64,000 bases of DNA from Polyodon spathula. Its lineage: Eukaryota > Chordata > Actinopteri > Acipenseriformes > Polyodontidae. Positions 22,478-34,904 of the stretch are shown here, piece by piece. Numbering within the stretch: the stretch's first letter is position 1; the number at the start of each line of letters is the position of its first letter. Made by a program: the position numbers and the translations under genes. Location: assembly GCF_017654505.1 (NCBI RefSeq), contig NC_054548.1, forward strand, positions 25,230,870-25,294,869, in the 5' to 3' direction. Under the pieces are notes generated by a model. The model was not told the DNA's origin. It saw only the letters and a program-made list of their open reading frames with translations, and ran no database searches.

Positions 22478-23640
22478 CCCTCCCTGATCTTTTGTAACGT
22501 CAGTTCAGCCAGCTTCAGGAGTAACCTTTTGGTCTGAGTTCTTTCTCTCTTTTTAGATTGTTTCCTGTTTGTTTGCAGTCTAGGCAAGCTGGGCCAAGAG
22601 TATGCTACTAATACAAAGGTAGAGAAGGATATTGTAATTAGGGTTCGTTGAATGTGTGTGTGTGTGTGGTGGTGGGGTTATAAGCGTGTAATTGTAAAAT
22701 CCTTGGCTTTCTCCTTTTATTTTTTTCCTCCTCCCAGTGTAGACCTATAAAGGGATTAATTAAAAAAAAAAAAAAAAATTCTAATTTATCAAGGAACATA
22801 TGTTGCAGTCTCGGTATAAAATAAAGGAGATCTTTTTGGAAGTGTGAAATGATTGCAGTTTAACAACCCCTCTGGACTGACCAGGACAGTGGTGTCTCAA
22901 GAATCTGAAAGGTGAAACCTTAACTTGAGTATATTCTCAAATGAAATAAAGGCGCTACATTATCGTTGTTGATTTTGTTAGATTGAAGTACATAAAGGGT
23001 GGTGTCCCTCCTTTTTGTTTTATTGAAAAGGGCAACTCCAATGATGTGTGTGGATTGATTTTTTTTTTTCCTTTGTTTTTGTACAATGCTTCAAAAACTG
23101 CAGGGTTTTGTGTCGTTGGATTATTTGATTTTTTTGTTTTGTTTACTGCCATTGTCTAGGCAGCTATATTTGAAAGTTTGGAATGATTATTAGATTTATA
23201 GAAGGTGCCTGATTTCTTACAGGCAGACATTGGAAACTTATTTTATTGTCGTTTACATGCCTACAAAGCTCCTTAAAACTCAGTTGTACTGAAACATAAG
23301 TACCTTTTTCTGTAATCTAATATAAATTTGAAATTAAATAGTGTTAACAGTTTTGTAACTCAGATTTGTCAATCATTTTTTAATATTTTAAAATTCATTT
23401 TTATAGCAGTTCCAGGACAGGTAGCTACCCTTTTTATATATAAATATAATTTGTGATGACTTTGCAGCAACAGTGATATGTGCAAGTACTTTCGGCCACT
23501 GCCTGTTCTAAGATGCAAGTCTTTGTTTTTTATGAACACAGGAACATTTCTGTAATCTGTTTGGATTGAGACTTCATTGTCTGATCTGTTTTAACTTGGC
23601 ACTGTTTAGTTTTTATTAATAAACAGTGCATGGACATTTA
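22478..23640 (+). other. TFDP1: TFDP1 3' untranslated region
   Basis: Non-coding sequence from the TAG at 22475-22477 to a canonical AATAAA at 23618-23623, with an A run beginning about 20 bases later. An earlier AATAAA near 22943 could give a shorter transcript. The 3' end is inferred from signal spacing only. Confidence 0.7.
23618..23623 (+). promoter_or_regulatory. Poly(A) signal of TFDP1
   Basis: AATAAA in the expected place at the end of the TFDP1 3' UTR, followed by about 20 genomic A residues from 23640. Confidence 0.7.
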
Positions 23641-23924
23641 AAAAAAAAAAAAAAAAAAAAGAAAAGTTGTTGTTGTCTTAATAACATTTTAACTGATCTC
23701 TCATGTTTCAACATTAGTAGATTAACCCATTTTTGCTTTGCATGTAGTTAGTCCCCTCTCGGACCAGGATGCAGGCAGATTGGACGACTTATGCCTGGAG
23801 GAAAGTGATGTGGCAAGAGTTTGAGTTTCCCCCTTTTTTTTATTTTTTATTTTTTTTTAAGCTTATAAAATGACTGTACAAATCACTTGACTCGCTAGTT
23901 CCCGGCTTCTGGTGGAGGGGAGGT

Positions 23925-24205
23925 CTGGGGCATATTTTCCTGTTATACCGTGGGAACTTTTTCACTGAAAGTCTGACTAATGCCATAGTTCACTTAAGCA
24001 TTGTTGCGGATCGTGTCTGTCCAGAAATTTTACCCTGGCAGCGATCACTGCTTTCAGTGCGATAATCTACCCAACTACAGTGCCAGAATTGTGCATGAAT
24101 GGTTAGAGGGTCCATGAGTGAGACTTTAGGCATCTTTTCATGGTTACCACAATCCCTGGATCTTAATCTAATTGAGCATGTTGGGATGAACATGAGACTA
24201 ATTAG
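23925..24205 (+). pseudogene. Tc1-type transposase relic
   Basis: Shifting frames recover GIFSCYTVGTFSLK, then CFQCDN around a catalytic Asp, then ARIVHEWLEG, then PQSLDLNLIEHVG, which matches the [13 protein letters not shown] signature holding the third acidic residue. Many stops and frameshifts are present and the ends are not recognisable, so it is an old, inactive fragment between TFDP1 and ATP4B. Confidence 0.65.
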
Positions 24206-26255
24206 TCATCTCTGTCTGCACCTGCAGTGAATATTACTAATATTAATAACTACTAAAAAGATGAATATACATAAATACACATCACAAAACCATGACAGCC
24301 GCCTCAGCTAAGGTTAAATTACAGGGTGTGTTCAGGTTAAGCATTTAGGGTAAAGAGCTGTTTGGGAGATGTTTGTGGCACCATGTTGAATAATAAGTCC
24401 GACACTTAACTGCAGCGGTGGGAGGTGAGACCCGTGTAATTTTTTTTTTTTTTTTTTTATGTTGCACACTTTCCCTTTTAACAAAACAACTTTTACAACA
24501 CTGTTCTCCATTTGGCCTAAATTTGTAGGATTAAATAGTTGATGGAACTAGTTTTTAACAGGATAAAAAATTGTATAAAGTGTATTTCAATCAATGTCCT
24601 GTTTGTGTGTTTTTTGTCGCTTGGGCATCTTTTGAGTGCACATTTTTGAAGAGTGCCCGGGATACTGTAACAAATCCCTTACCACCGTTATACATGTTTG
24701 CAACAGGTGGCAGAGACTTTGCTGCTTCAGTGCTGTAACTTTTAATTTGAACATTGACTTGATGAATCAAAACACATTGAGCGACTGTTTAGACATAGGT
24801 ACCAATTCCTAGGGCAAACTTGTTGGATGTCAATCGTATGTTGAGACTCGTATCTCGTAACCGGACTGAAAATTTCTACATCGTTTTGACGTGCAAACGA
24901 CTTGTCGCCAAGGCACAATGGCGATTGTCAAAATGCAGTCCATAAATTTATGATTTCAACAGCGTAGTACAATTGTCACTTTATTGCAACCTTTGACAAT
25001 CTTCGACCCTATGGCTCAAGAAGTAATAGCCTTTTTATACCAAAATGTAGGCATAGGCAGAGATCATCCTCAATTCCTGACATGATACTTTAAGTTTGAT
25101 GTGAAAACAGAAAGGCTTGCAGCCCAACACAGAGCTGGGGGTTTGACATTGACAGATTGCCTTTGTGAGTTGTTAAAATGTACGCCAACATACTTCCGTT
25201 TCCAGAATGGAATAAGCCTTGTCCTTTTGCAGCTTCTGCCAGCACCCCATTTTATCCCTTTTTTAAATTGAATTAAATTTCTCTTGAAATTTAATTCGTA
25301 CATCATCCATTCGTTTTCCTGTTTGAAATCGCCATACTTTGGTTTACTGTACAACATCCATTTGTTTTCGTGTTTGAAATCGCCATACTTTGGTTTACTG
25401 AATAGTTGTGCCACTAGTTGCGAGGGCTTAAGCTTTTGGTTTAACATACAAACTTGAGTCTGAATATCCTAATTGTTGAAGATAAGTGGTAATGCAAGAT
25501 TTACTATCCAAGAACATGGGGAGATAGAAGATGATTGTTACATTTTATAAAATACTATATGTAGATATTCTAAAATTTTTACTTTCTCTCTTGCTTAGTT
25601 AAGCACATGCCCTCATCTCACACCCACCCCTACATGTCGCTCATGCACTTATTGGTGCTAATATATGGTAGTGCATTTGTTATTTTAAACTGGAACAATC
25701 ACTATTTTCATATTTATTTTAGAATACCCAAACCAAGTGATAAGTAGCAGTCTTTATTAATGGGATAAAATACCTGAAAGTCTACACTAAAAAAGCTTGC
25801 TCAACACCTGCTTTCAAAATATAAACACATGTTGAGTTGCTTCAAAACTTGTAATTGCTGACCAAAAAAAAGTCATACTTTAAAGAATCTTCCAACACAT
25901 GTAGGTCAGCTGCTTGAAGTTACATTAAACAATAATGGCTTTCATCCACACATCAGAATATGCAGTTACATAAATACATGGGTTGCAACTACTTCTGTCT
26001 TGTAAATAGGCAGTAGCCTTGAACACAGAACACTTGCAATCAGGTTTGCATATCGTGGTGGTCAGCTGTTTATATAAAACTGCTTATTCGTTATACGGTT
26101 AAAGCTGAGGTTTACTTTTATTTAGAAACAATAAAACTAAACCTCAAACAATCTGAGATCTTGTGATGGTGTGGTCTGTGCCAATCAACCTTTTGGAGAA
26201 AGTTAAGTCCATTTACAGGCTACCAGCATATTGCATTAACACAATAGAATATTTT
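24206..26255. other. Intergenic sequence between TFDP1 and ATP4B
   Basis: The two genes converge here. Apart from a T run near 24440-24460 and a short tandem duplication at 25298-25400, no gene or named repeat was recognised. The 125-codon frame at 25070-25447 (minus) runs through the tandem duplication and has no known similarity. Confidence 0.55.
25298..25400. repeat. Two-copy tandem repeat of about 51 bp
   Basis: Two adjacent copies share CATCCATTYGTTTTC and then TGTTTGAAATCGCCATAC followed by TTTGGTTTACTG, with only a few differences. Confidence 0.9.
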
Positions 26256-26261
26256 TTTATT
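26256..26261 (-). promoter_or_regulatory. Candidate poly(A) signal of ATP4B
   Basis: TTTATT on the plus strand reads AATAAA on the coding strand, about 395 bp beyond the ATP4B stop codon. A second candidate lies near 26117. Assignment is by position only. Confidence 0.4.
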
Positions 26262-26655
26262 AAAAAAGAAGTTTCTGTAACTCTAGAGTTGTATTATTTT
26301 CAGTGGTCAGTGCATGCATAATGAAAGTAGGGGCAGGAAGAAAGTACTGTAGCAAGGAGCCATGCTGATTTCAAAGGGTATGTTAATTTGATTGGTCAGT
26401 TTGCAGGTGTGAGGCTACTGTACGATGTCAAATCCTGTGTCCTTTACAGGAGCAATAGTACTGCATAGCCAAAGAAAAGGAAATCTAGCTAACCTTGGTC
26501 TTGCAGAAGTTTCTGGTTTGTGTGGTAAAAGCATAGTAAATGTGCATGGTAAACTGCTACAGACATACATCTGCAAAGGCCCTGTTTTAGGGTAGTTTTC
26601 TCCTTAATGGTTAGAAGCTTCTTAGAGGGGAAATGGACTAAGCCTGGCTGTGCTT

Positions 26656-28295
26656 CTACGATTCAATCTTGAGCTGGAACACAACCTTGCCTTCATAGGG
26701 GTCGTGAAAGTTGTCTGTGCGGATATGGTCTGCTACCACCTTGCACTCAATCTTAATCTCTGTGTTCTTCGTGATTCTGTTGAACTTGACTGCCACCAGG
26801 GGGTTGGTGTAGTTGGGCTGTTGAGATGAAACACATGAGAATGCCGCTGGTATTACTTTGATTCCCTTAAGATTTATGCACTATACTATATATAATGGTA
26901 TTCAAGGGGTATTTTTCAAACTTTAAGTTGGGTATGACTTCTCTCATTTAGTAATGATCCCAGCTATACATGTATACACAACTAACAGCAAAGGTTATAA
27001 CAAATAGTAGAACACCATACTTAAAGTATCAATGCTGACAGTAATTTTTTTAATAGATTTATGAATATGATTTCTGATTTATGCTGAGATTCTTTTGGTT
27101 ACTCATTTTAAGTGTAGTTTATTTATTCAGGATATACTGTAACTCACATGGTATTACTCTATCTTTACCATTAGAATGAATTGAGAGCAACATATGAAGG
27201 CAGTGCTGTCTTCCCATTGATGTACAAGAAGATAGTTAATGTAGAGCCAGTGACTTGGCAGGAAACTGCGAGAACCCAAGTTGTAATGTAATGGCGAATG
27301 CTGGGCTGGGAACCCCACACACTGCCAGAGAGCATCTTAACCACTATGCAGGAGAGCCGGGATTGTCTGCATTTGTGGTTTTAGAGTTTTTAACTTCACC
27401 TCTCCTCATCTCACCAACAGGACAGACGCTAAAGAAAGAGTAAGTAGCTGGGTTCTGCCAAATATAGCATTATGCATCTCCTTGTGTTGCTTCAACTTTG
27501 TTAACACTTTTCATTGTTAACATCGATAACTTTTTACACTTGTAAAACTTTACAATCTTTCAAAACTCTTTTCAAGATGCACACTGTACTGCACTGGGGT
27601 TTGAGGTCTGTCCTCTAAATCGGGGCTTCCCAACCCCGCTACTTAACTAAGCCCTTAATTGAACTAATACTTTGCTTTAATTAGATCTTTTTTATTTATT
27701 TTCAGCTCTTACAGTTGCAGATGTCAAGTTAGCTATATATAAGTAACTTATCTGTAACTTTTTAGGGAGCTGAAGACAATTAAAAAGGTCTAAGCAAGGT
27801 GTAACGCTATATTTTTCAGAACCCCGCTACTTTTGAACTGTAGGGCATCACACAACACTCTCCATGACGCTTACCTGGGCCAAGCTGCCATAGTAAGGGA
27901 AGTAAGAAATGTCAAAGGTGCCATTCACTGGGTAATAATCCACATCTTGTAGAGTTGAGTGACTGCCTTCCTGTTTTAAGATACATGCTGAATGAGAGAT
28001 CTGACAGGAGTTGTATTTAACAACATTAGGCCACGCTGTAAAAACAGGTTTGGAATGATTTAGGTACAGCCTGTCTACACACACCTGTCCTGTAGTGGAC
28101 ATGCTGTATTGTAAGGGACACCAAACGTCCCTTTAAAGTTTGTCACGTTTGTGTCTTGATTAACACAACTATTTTTATAACTGATTATATGTATGTCATG
28201 TTTAAATGTTTTTTGTACATGTTTTGTAGATGACAATAAAAAGATAGTTATGATCTGCAATAAATACATCTGGTGCTTAATTTATAATTGTATTG

Positions 28296-28392
<97 letters not shown>

Positions 28393-31300
28393 AATTTTTT
28401 TTTTTTTTTTTTTTTAACAGCTTCAGTGTTGCTACACTGTCACTAAATTGAAAAAAATAAATAAGTCAGATTTTTAGCGTTTGAGAAATATTGGCAGGCT
28501 TCCACAAATGTAATCTACTGAAGCTGAGAATCTGATTAAAGCTTTGGCTATCCCACTAGATTTCCCAATGCCATGAATAATACGTCTTCTGTACGCATTG
28601 AACTTGGTAACTACTGTTTGAATAAACCGTCTGCGAGTACTGTACTTACCAACATAGTACACTTGACATATGGAGGCGATCCAACCTTCCCAGGGAGAAA
28701 ATTAATAATCTGTTGCAACAAAAAAAGTGAAACCTTACATTTAATTTTTCTCTTGCGTGGCAACAGAGGTGCATTCGATTGTGGATAAGACCTATAACAC
28801 AACCAGATTACTGCTATACATAATTAAACAGTGGGGAAATTAATTATAATTTTTAATTAACTTGAAAGCTGTTCAATGCTCAGTACGTTTACAGCTCGTT
28901 AATGTTTCTCGTCTGAAAATATCACTTTTCTTTTTATTAAACTTAGGTAACAGCCTTACGTAACCACATTACAGCTTCAGCAAAACCTAATGTCCCATTT
29001 AGAACTGAAAAGAGAAACCCCTTGAACTTACCCTGTTCATTTTGATTAAGAAGCATGGCTTCCCTTCCGGGTATCCATAAGTGGGGTCCTCCAGGCCAGA
29101 GCAGCTCCCCAGCATCTCTCGAGTGAAGATACAGGCGTACTTAGTGTGGTGCGGACCCCTGAAATCTTTCTGAATGTAGTACGAGCCGCTGGGGCAATGC
29201 TGATTGCTTTCATTTTGATGAGTCTCATTGTAATCTGTTAATAAATGTAACAGGATTATAATGCAAAACCTGTTTGGAAAGAATATTCAGACAGTGATTA
29301 AGATGCTATTTCTAGAGTGGAAGAAACCAAGCCTACATTTGTCACATTCAGCCTGTAGCAATTGCTGAAATCCTTATGGTGCTCTATGACTTCAATTGGG
29401 AAAACGAAGGTTCTGCAACGCTAATTGTCTGAACCATTGGTGGGAAGGCTCCACAGTGGAAGCATATTCTGACATGTTGACAGTATGAACACTGACACCT
29501 TACCAATGAAGTAGAAAGGAATGGATTTTGAGATGTACAGCAGGCAGTACTTGTCGTCTTCCGAAAATAAAAAAAAAAACATGAAAAAACCATAGATGTC
29601 CATATGGAGTATGCCAGACGAGGCAGTAATGGTATAGGAAATGACCACCTGCTTGTTTTTAGTTTAGTACATCAATGAAGCATAAAATAATTGATTCCCA
29701 AACAAATCAATGTGACAATAATAATAATATTACAATACTAAATAAGATTATGTCACAGTAACATCTACAAGGTGGTGTTTTCATTCAAAAGACTGCAGAC
29801 TGCAGGAGGTACATTGCCTTTTTGTAGTACATTGCCTGAGTAAGATGTTTGCCCTAGGTGCAGCTTTTACATACGCAAAAGGTATTTGTCAAGAATGTTG
29901 GTCAGTCTCATCCAGCTCTTCTTATCTGAGGCATTGTAGGTGATCTCCAGTCCTTCCTCCCCCCATATATCTGGCCGTAATATTACTCCTGAAGAGGGAA
30001 AAAAAAAAGGAAAGAAACAATGGTTTGTGGTGTCGCATTCCTAAGATTTTTAAAGCGAGGTCCTGTCATGTGGTTTGAAGATCAGTAGAGGTATTGGGCT
30101 GTATTTTCAAAGCGTTTGCTTCAGTCCTTAATGAACTCATGTTAATGTTATACAATGAGAAAGCGCTTAAGCAAACTTAAACTTAGTTGTTTGGTTCCAG
30201 TTCTGTAAAATAATAACAGCCATTTCAAGAAGTAGGAGTTAATTCAAGACTCAAGGAAAAGCTTTGAAAATATGGCCCACTATGGTCTAGCCGATTGATC
30301 TAAATGGTGGTGGACTCTAAAGGCATACAGACACACTCTAGAGACCCACACGCTCTGCTTTGTGTTCGGTTTTCAAAACCTTTGCCCTATGTTAATGATC
30401 TATACAGTGCCGATACTTCAAGGCTCCGTGGATGTGATCAATTCATTGGAACCCATGCTTAAGTTTTTTTTTTTTTTTTTTTTTTTCTCTCTCATTACTG
30501 TTACATTTGAGCAATACATTTTATGTATTCAGCTATGGCCAAAGGTTTTGCATCACCTACAATTTTAGGATTGAGTCATAATTAAAAAGAAAAAACTATA
30601 TGAACAGTTTAGATATTTTATTTAACTTTATGTAATCAAAGAAACTACAAAATGACATTGCAAAAGTTTACCAGAAGCCACAACAGTACAGTGCACTGTA
30701 GTACAGTTTTTCATATTGGATTTTGAAGTGTCACATTAAGTATATGAAAAACTACAAAGCGGTATGTTATTCAATATGTTAATGTAATATTATTCGGCAA
30801 GTTTCATATGACTGTGACGCAAAATGAGTAAATTCTATTGGATGATGCTAAACTTTTGGCCAAAGCTGTAGAGCTAAGTACAAAACATGGCAGGATGAAC
30901 TGAATTAACTTGGTAACATACACTTCCTATGGACACTTGAAACTGGTTTGGGCGTTCAGTGGTCTCCGTACCTGGCGACGTTAACTGGTCCTGGTATGTG
31001 GGAGTGTATGGATTTAATGTTAACAGCATAACGTACAAGGCAAGGATGAACAGCCCCGACATCACAATGTAGAAGGCAACATAATACAGACTGATGTACA
31101 CTGCAATAAAAAAGAAGCAGGCGTTGGGCAAATAGGAAGACATGTTTAAAATAGCAGACAGTCAGAGACAAACATTTTCGTACACTGAATCACTGCTTAA
31201 CGTTAATTAGGAATTAATTGGGCCACACCTTGTCGATAAACATGTTCCCTGGTGATCATTTAGATCTTGAGGACCTGGATGATTGTAATTCTGTACCACA

Positions 31301-33127
31301 AAACACTTCCACATTTTCACACAAAAATAATGTTTTGAAAGAAACTTTAAACCTACAATAAGCTTGTGGGTCACACATTATGTTAACCAAGCCAAAAAAA
31401 TGACAGGAGTTGTGGAATAATTTGTAAGATACCCATAATAGATACCCAATCTTAATTACTGTTGTATCTCCAGTATAAGTCAAGCATAACCATAACATGA
31501 AAACAAGAAAAATATTCACACACAGTTTCTTTAAAAACAGACAGTAGTTTAAAAATAATCAGAGCTACTTCTAGTAATTCTAGTGTGGCACACTTGAACA
31601 ATAAAAAGAGACTAGTTTATCATTTCCTGGATGAGAAATGCAAACATATCTCTATTACACCTTCTATGAACAACAACCTCCAGCCTTTAATGAACTGCTG
31701 TATTTAAAAAAAAAGAGAGAGAAAAATACTAACTATGTTACACAATGAGAAACAAACCCCTTGAGAGAGCTGCAGAGACCTGGGAATTGTCTTTTTTTGT
31801 TGTCTGAACAGGTCTTTTACCTCTCAAAAAATGTTAATTAAAGACTGAAATAAATACTCTGAATATATGGCCTAAAGTTTTAAGATTCTTTACATGGTGG
31901 TTAGAGTACCCACCGAGAATAGCTGAAAACAAGGTTGTAAACATGTTGCTTATCTGTTGATAAGGTCGTACAATTTATACTCAACCCGGAGGGATAGCAA
32001 GGACATTACGCGGTCAAGAAAAAGATATTCTTATCTCAATAGTTGCCAAGTGGTTCGTGGTCACATGCCAACAGGCAACAGTTTGATTAAACCTGGTCAC
32101 ATTGTCTTATCTTGCCCGACACACGCATTCAAAGTTTAATGCCCTTCTTAAACTTTCTAAAGGATGGCAATTCTTTCCTCAAAGTTTAAGTTTATCACAA
32201 TCGTGTGCTAAGGTATGAAAGAATCCTTGTTGTCTGTTTACTGCATTCTGTCAGGATCGTATTTACATCCTCGAGGTAGTTTTAGCTGCACAGTGTTTCT
32301 TTCAAGCCACAGCAGGTGAACCGTATCAACCCTACAAATATTACTGCATCACAAGGCATTCTCTTCAGTCCAATCTATACTAGCTCAGCAAATCAACACA
32401 TAAACCTTTCTACCATATAATAAATCTATATCTATATATCTCTGTAAGTCACCTTGGATAAAGGGGTCTGCTAAATAAACTAATAATAATAATGTATTTT
32501 AACTTGAAGGGTAATTGCATGTCAATGTCATACTACACTCCTTGAAATCCCTCACTTTACTCATGGCCAGTGGCTGTGTAACTACTCTGCATCCAGTATG
32601 CACAATTTAAAGTACATTGCATTTATGATTCTACAGTTAACATTGATATTATTGTTAGTAGTTTACTTAAACCTGATCTTCCATTTAGCATCATGGTTTT
32701 AGTGATAGCAGTACTGCCTGACTCTTATTCGTTAGTACATAACACCATTGACAGGAAAGACCAGCTGAAATTTACAGAGTCCTTGGTAAACGGCATAGCG
32801 TCATACAGAAACTATCAACAATAAGAAATCGGTAAGCTGACTATAATAATGGTAATGCAAATGTCCTTCAAATAATTTCTTGAGCCAACATAGCCAACTC
32901 TCAAGCCATCTTAAAATTAGTGCTGTAGAAGAATAATTTCCAATTTGTATTGGGATGACAACCATGTCTAATAATCGACAAACCCATCTTTTATAAAGCG
33001 CACAATTCGACATACCCCATCTTTCTAAAGTTCTCCCCATGAACTGTTTGGTGTCTGAGTTCCACACGAAGTGCCCAAAGTCTTCACATCGTTGACCACA
33101 GGTACGTTTTTCTTTCAAAGTTGCCAT
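26656..33127 (-). CDS. ATP4B: Gastric H+,K+-ATPase beta subunit (7 exons, complete)
   Basis: Beta chain of the gastric proton pump; it partners ATP4A, is needed for folding and delivery to the apical membrane, and acts in acid-secreting cells. Coding exons in transcript order: 33127-33016, 31100-30972, 29988-29875, 29234-29032, 28709-28650, 27970-27875, 26817-26656. All have GT-AG borders, join in phase and give 291 codons, the human length. The cytosolic tail starts [17 protein letters not shown]. One type II membrane span follows (about residues 40-66, containing [13 protein letters not shown]), then the YTPTYQDQL stretch. All six lumenal cysteines of the family's three disulfides are present (QHC, YAC, GSC, KPC, VKC, IEC). 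N-glycosylation sequons include NAS, NET, NES, NGT and NYT. The C-terminus is [13 protein letters not shown]. The 60-bp exon 5 is easily missed. ATP1B genes are excluded by the N-terminus, by YEGKV and by synteny. Confidence 0.97.
27258..27378 (-). repeat. tRNA-derived SINE fragment (antisense)
   Basis: The minus strand reads CTCTCCTGCATAGTGG, then TTAAGATGCTCTCTGGCAG, then GGGGTTCCCAGCC, which resembles an A box followed by a degenerate B box. It lies in the last ATP4B intron and lacks a clear tail. Confidence 0.45.
28297..28417. repeat. Long (AT)n microsatellite followed by a T run
   Basis: About 46 uninterrupted AT units and then about 21 T residues, in the ATP4B intron between the 60-bp exon and the 96-bp exon. 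Confidence 0.97.
30530..30868. mobile_element. Tc1/mariner-type MITE in an ATP4B intron
   Basis: The left end CAGCTATGGCCAAAGG and right end CTTTTGGCCAAAGCTG are imperfect inverted repeats that continue with TTTTGCATCACC and its complement. A TA follows the right end at 30869-30870; the left flank (TT) does not match. At 339 bp with no coding sequence it is non-autonomous. A related copy lies in TFDP1 at about 12974-13200. It stops only about 100 bp from the donor of ATP4B exon 2. Confidence 0.8.
32440..32498 (+). repeat. SINE 3' tail fragment
   Basis: TGTAAGTCACCTTGGATAAA, then GGGGTCTGCTAAATAAACTA, then (AAT)n, is the LINE-related tail shared by many fish SINEs. No tRNA-like head was seen upstream. 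It lies in ATP4B intron 1. Confidence 0.65.
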
Positions 33128-33245
33128 TTTTACTGTTGGCAAAGGGTTTGTGCTCTCGGAAAAAGAAAGACAACACAAGAATAGGAGATTGGGTACAGGA
33201 ACAGCAGCGGTAACTGAGGGTATTGATTAAATGAAAAAACTGTGC

Positions 33246-33252
33246 TTTTATA
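33246..33252 (-). promoter_or_regulatory. TATA box of ATP4B
   Basis: The coding strand reads CTTATAAAAGC about 120 bp before the ATG at 33127-33125. That spacing would leave a 5' UTR of about 90 bp. Gastric proton-pump genes have TATA-type promoters. Confidence 0.6.
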
Positions 33253-33479
33253 AGTAGAGCAAATGGCATGGGGCAAGCAGATAAACATCAGCTGGCCAAT
33301 CATATCCACGAAAACGAATTCCTTGACCTCAAAATAACCAACAAGGGTACAATACACATGCACCCAAACACAAAATCGCTCCTTTGAGGGGAGAGGCCTC
33401 TAGGTTTACTTCACTTGTCATTAAACCCTTTAGAAGACCTTGGTGTGTTGAAACACTTAACTAAACAATACTGACTTGT

Positions 33480-33664
33480 GATAAGGACTGGAACCTGACA
33501 AATTTATCACACATACATATTTCAAAAGCAGATTACATTTAAAATTTCTTCTTTGAATTGAGTCAGGAACCTCTTATCAGTTAAAGCAGATCAGCGCATG
33601 CATCACATCTATGTTTGCTTGTTAACACTTTGAGGTTAAGTAACCTGTTACGCAGGGTGATAAG
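33480..33664. promoter_or_regulatory. Cluster of three GATAAG motifs upstream of ATP4B
   Basis: GATAAG occurs at 33480-33485 and 33659-33664 on the plus strand, and as CTTATC at 33573-33578. Mammalian gastric proton-pump genes are reported to bind GATA factors. Three sites in 185 bp upstream of the TATA box is suggestive, but it is only a motif match. Confidence 0.3.
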
Positions 33665-34171
33665 AAATAAATGCTTGGGATTAGAACTCCATTTAAAAAG
33701 TGCCAGTCAATTGTTAATAATGGTTGGTAAAGGATTGTTCATATGAGCTGGGTGGTGGTCTGACTTCATCGTAGGAAACAACATTTGATTCAGTCTTGAA
33801 ATTACTGTAAATTATGAGAATGTTGCTTAATGTTGTTTTGTGACAAAGTGCAGAAATGTTAGTCCTCCAGAACAACTCCAAAGGGGCTTTGTTTGTTTGA
33901 ATACTGCATGTAGAAATTGTGCTTTGCGGTTATGACACTAGTACACTTCAGGGCCTGTTAAGTCTCAAACCACTGACTGTCAATAGATGCAGCATGCTTA
34001 TTGTTCAGCTAGTTGGATTTGCTGGGGTCCCTCTTTACCTCATCACTTGCCACAGCATCCTCTGCAGGTTTTTCAACGATATGGAGTTCATGGTTGTTAT
34101 TCCTGATTTTTCTTTTCTAATTATTACTTCAGGTGACAAAACATGCGTGCTTTACATTTGAATTGTGGAGA

Positions 34172-34848
34172 TGTGGCAGAATGTGCGTAGCAGTGGTGTA
34201 AATCAAGAGACTCCAGTCCAGTTTCTGTGCCTGGGTTTTTATTTTCCTTCCCCAGGTCAGGGAAAGCACACTCAACAAAATAATAATAAAAATAAACAAT
34301 AAGGAAGCCGGGATACACAACGATGTGTAACCCGACAACATAGAGTGTAATGGGGGGTTGTAGTCCCAAACAATAAATAAACAAATGAAAACAATCCGTC
34401 TTTCTCCTTGTAATCCAAGTCACAGAAAAACAACACGCTCCCGTGAACCCAGCACTTCTGGGTAGTCGCTCCACCGACGTACTTTCTGGAGCGTCCCGTT
34501 AGTGCTATAGGATGTAAAAAAGGAGATGGGTTAGCAGGACAACAATAAAACGACCCGTCTTTCTTTCTTTCTCTCTCTCACTACCTTGCCAGAAGGAACA
34601 GAACCATGCGACTTGCCCCCATTTGTATGCTCCGTCCCGTTCTGATTGGTCAGCAAGGGCAACCACCGTCAACCAATCTCTGATTGCCACCGCGCTTCCC
34701 GACCAGGTCGATGACGTTGCGCACCACGGCTCCGCCCCCATTCCAGGTGGCCGACTTCCAGCTCCACTGGGGGTGACTGCTCCTTCTCCCTAACGTCTTC
34801 ACCAGTCGGAAGGGAGATAAAACAAGAATCCATTCTCTATTTGTCACA
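34172..34848 (-). repeat. 3' LTR of the Gypsy element
   Basis: Closely similar to 36976-37644 over its whole length, with scattered substitutions and small indels. Its termini are TG...CA on both strands. AATAAA-type signals are present in the AT-rich middle. Confidence 0.92.
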
Positions 34849-34904
34849 TATACCACCGCTCAGAGTGGAGCCGAAAGAACACTTGGCCAAATCTACTATT
34901 CCCA

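Noticed and set aside
25070..25447. 125-codon minus-strand frame between TFDP1 and ATP4B
   Set aside because: Its repeated peptide comes from the 51-bp tandem duplication; no known similarity.
26520..26560. GGTAAA words similar to those at 39690-39850
   Set aside because: Too short and irregular to call a repeat family.
28075..28102. Extension of ATP4B exon 6 upstream to an ATG near 28100
   Set aside because: The open frame is fortuitous. The phase-0 acceptor at 27971 and the separate 60-bp exon at 28650-28709 restore the full family sequence.
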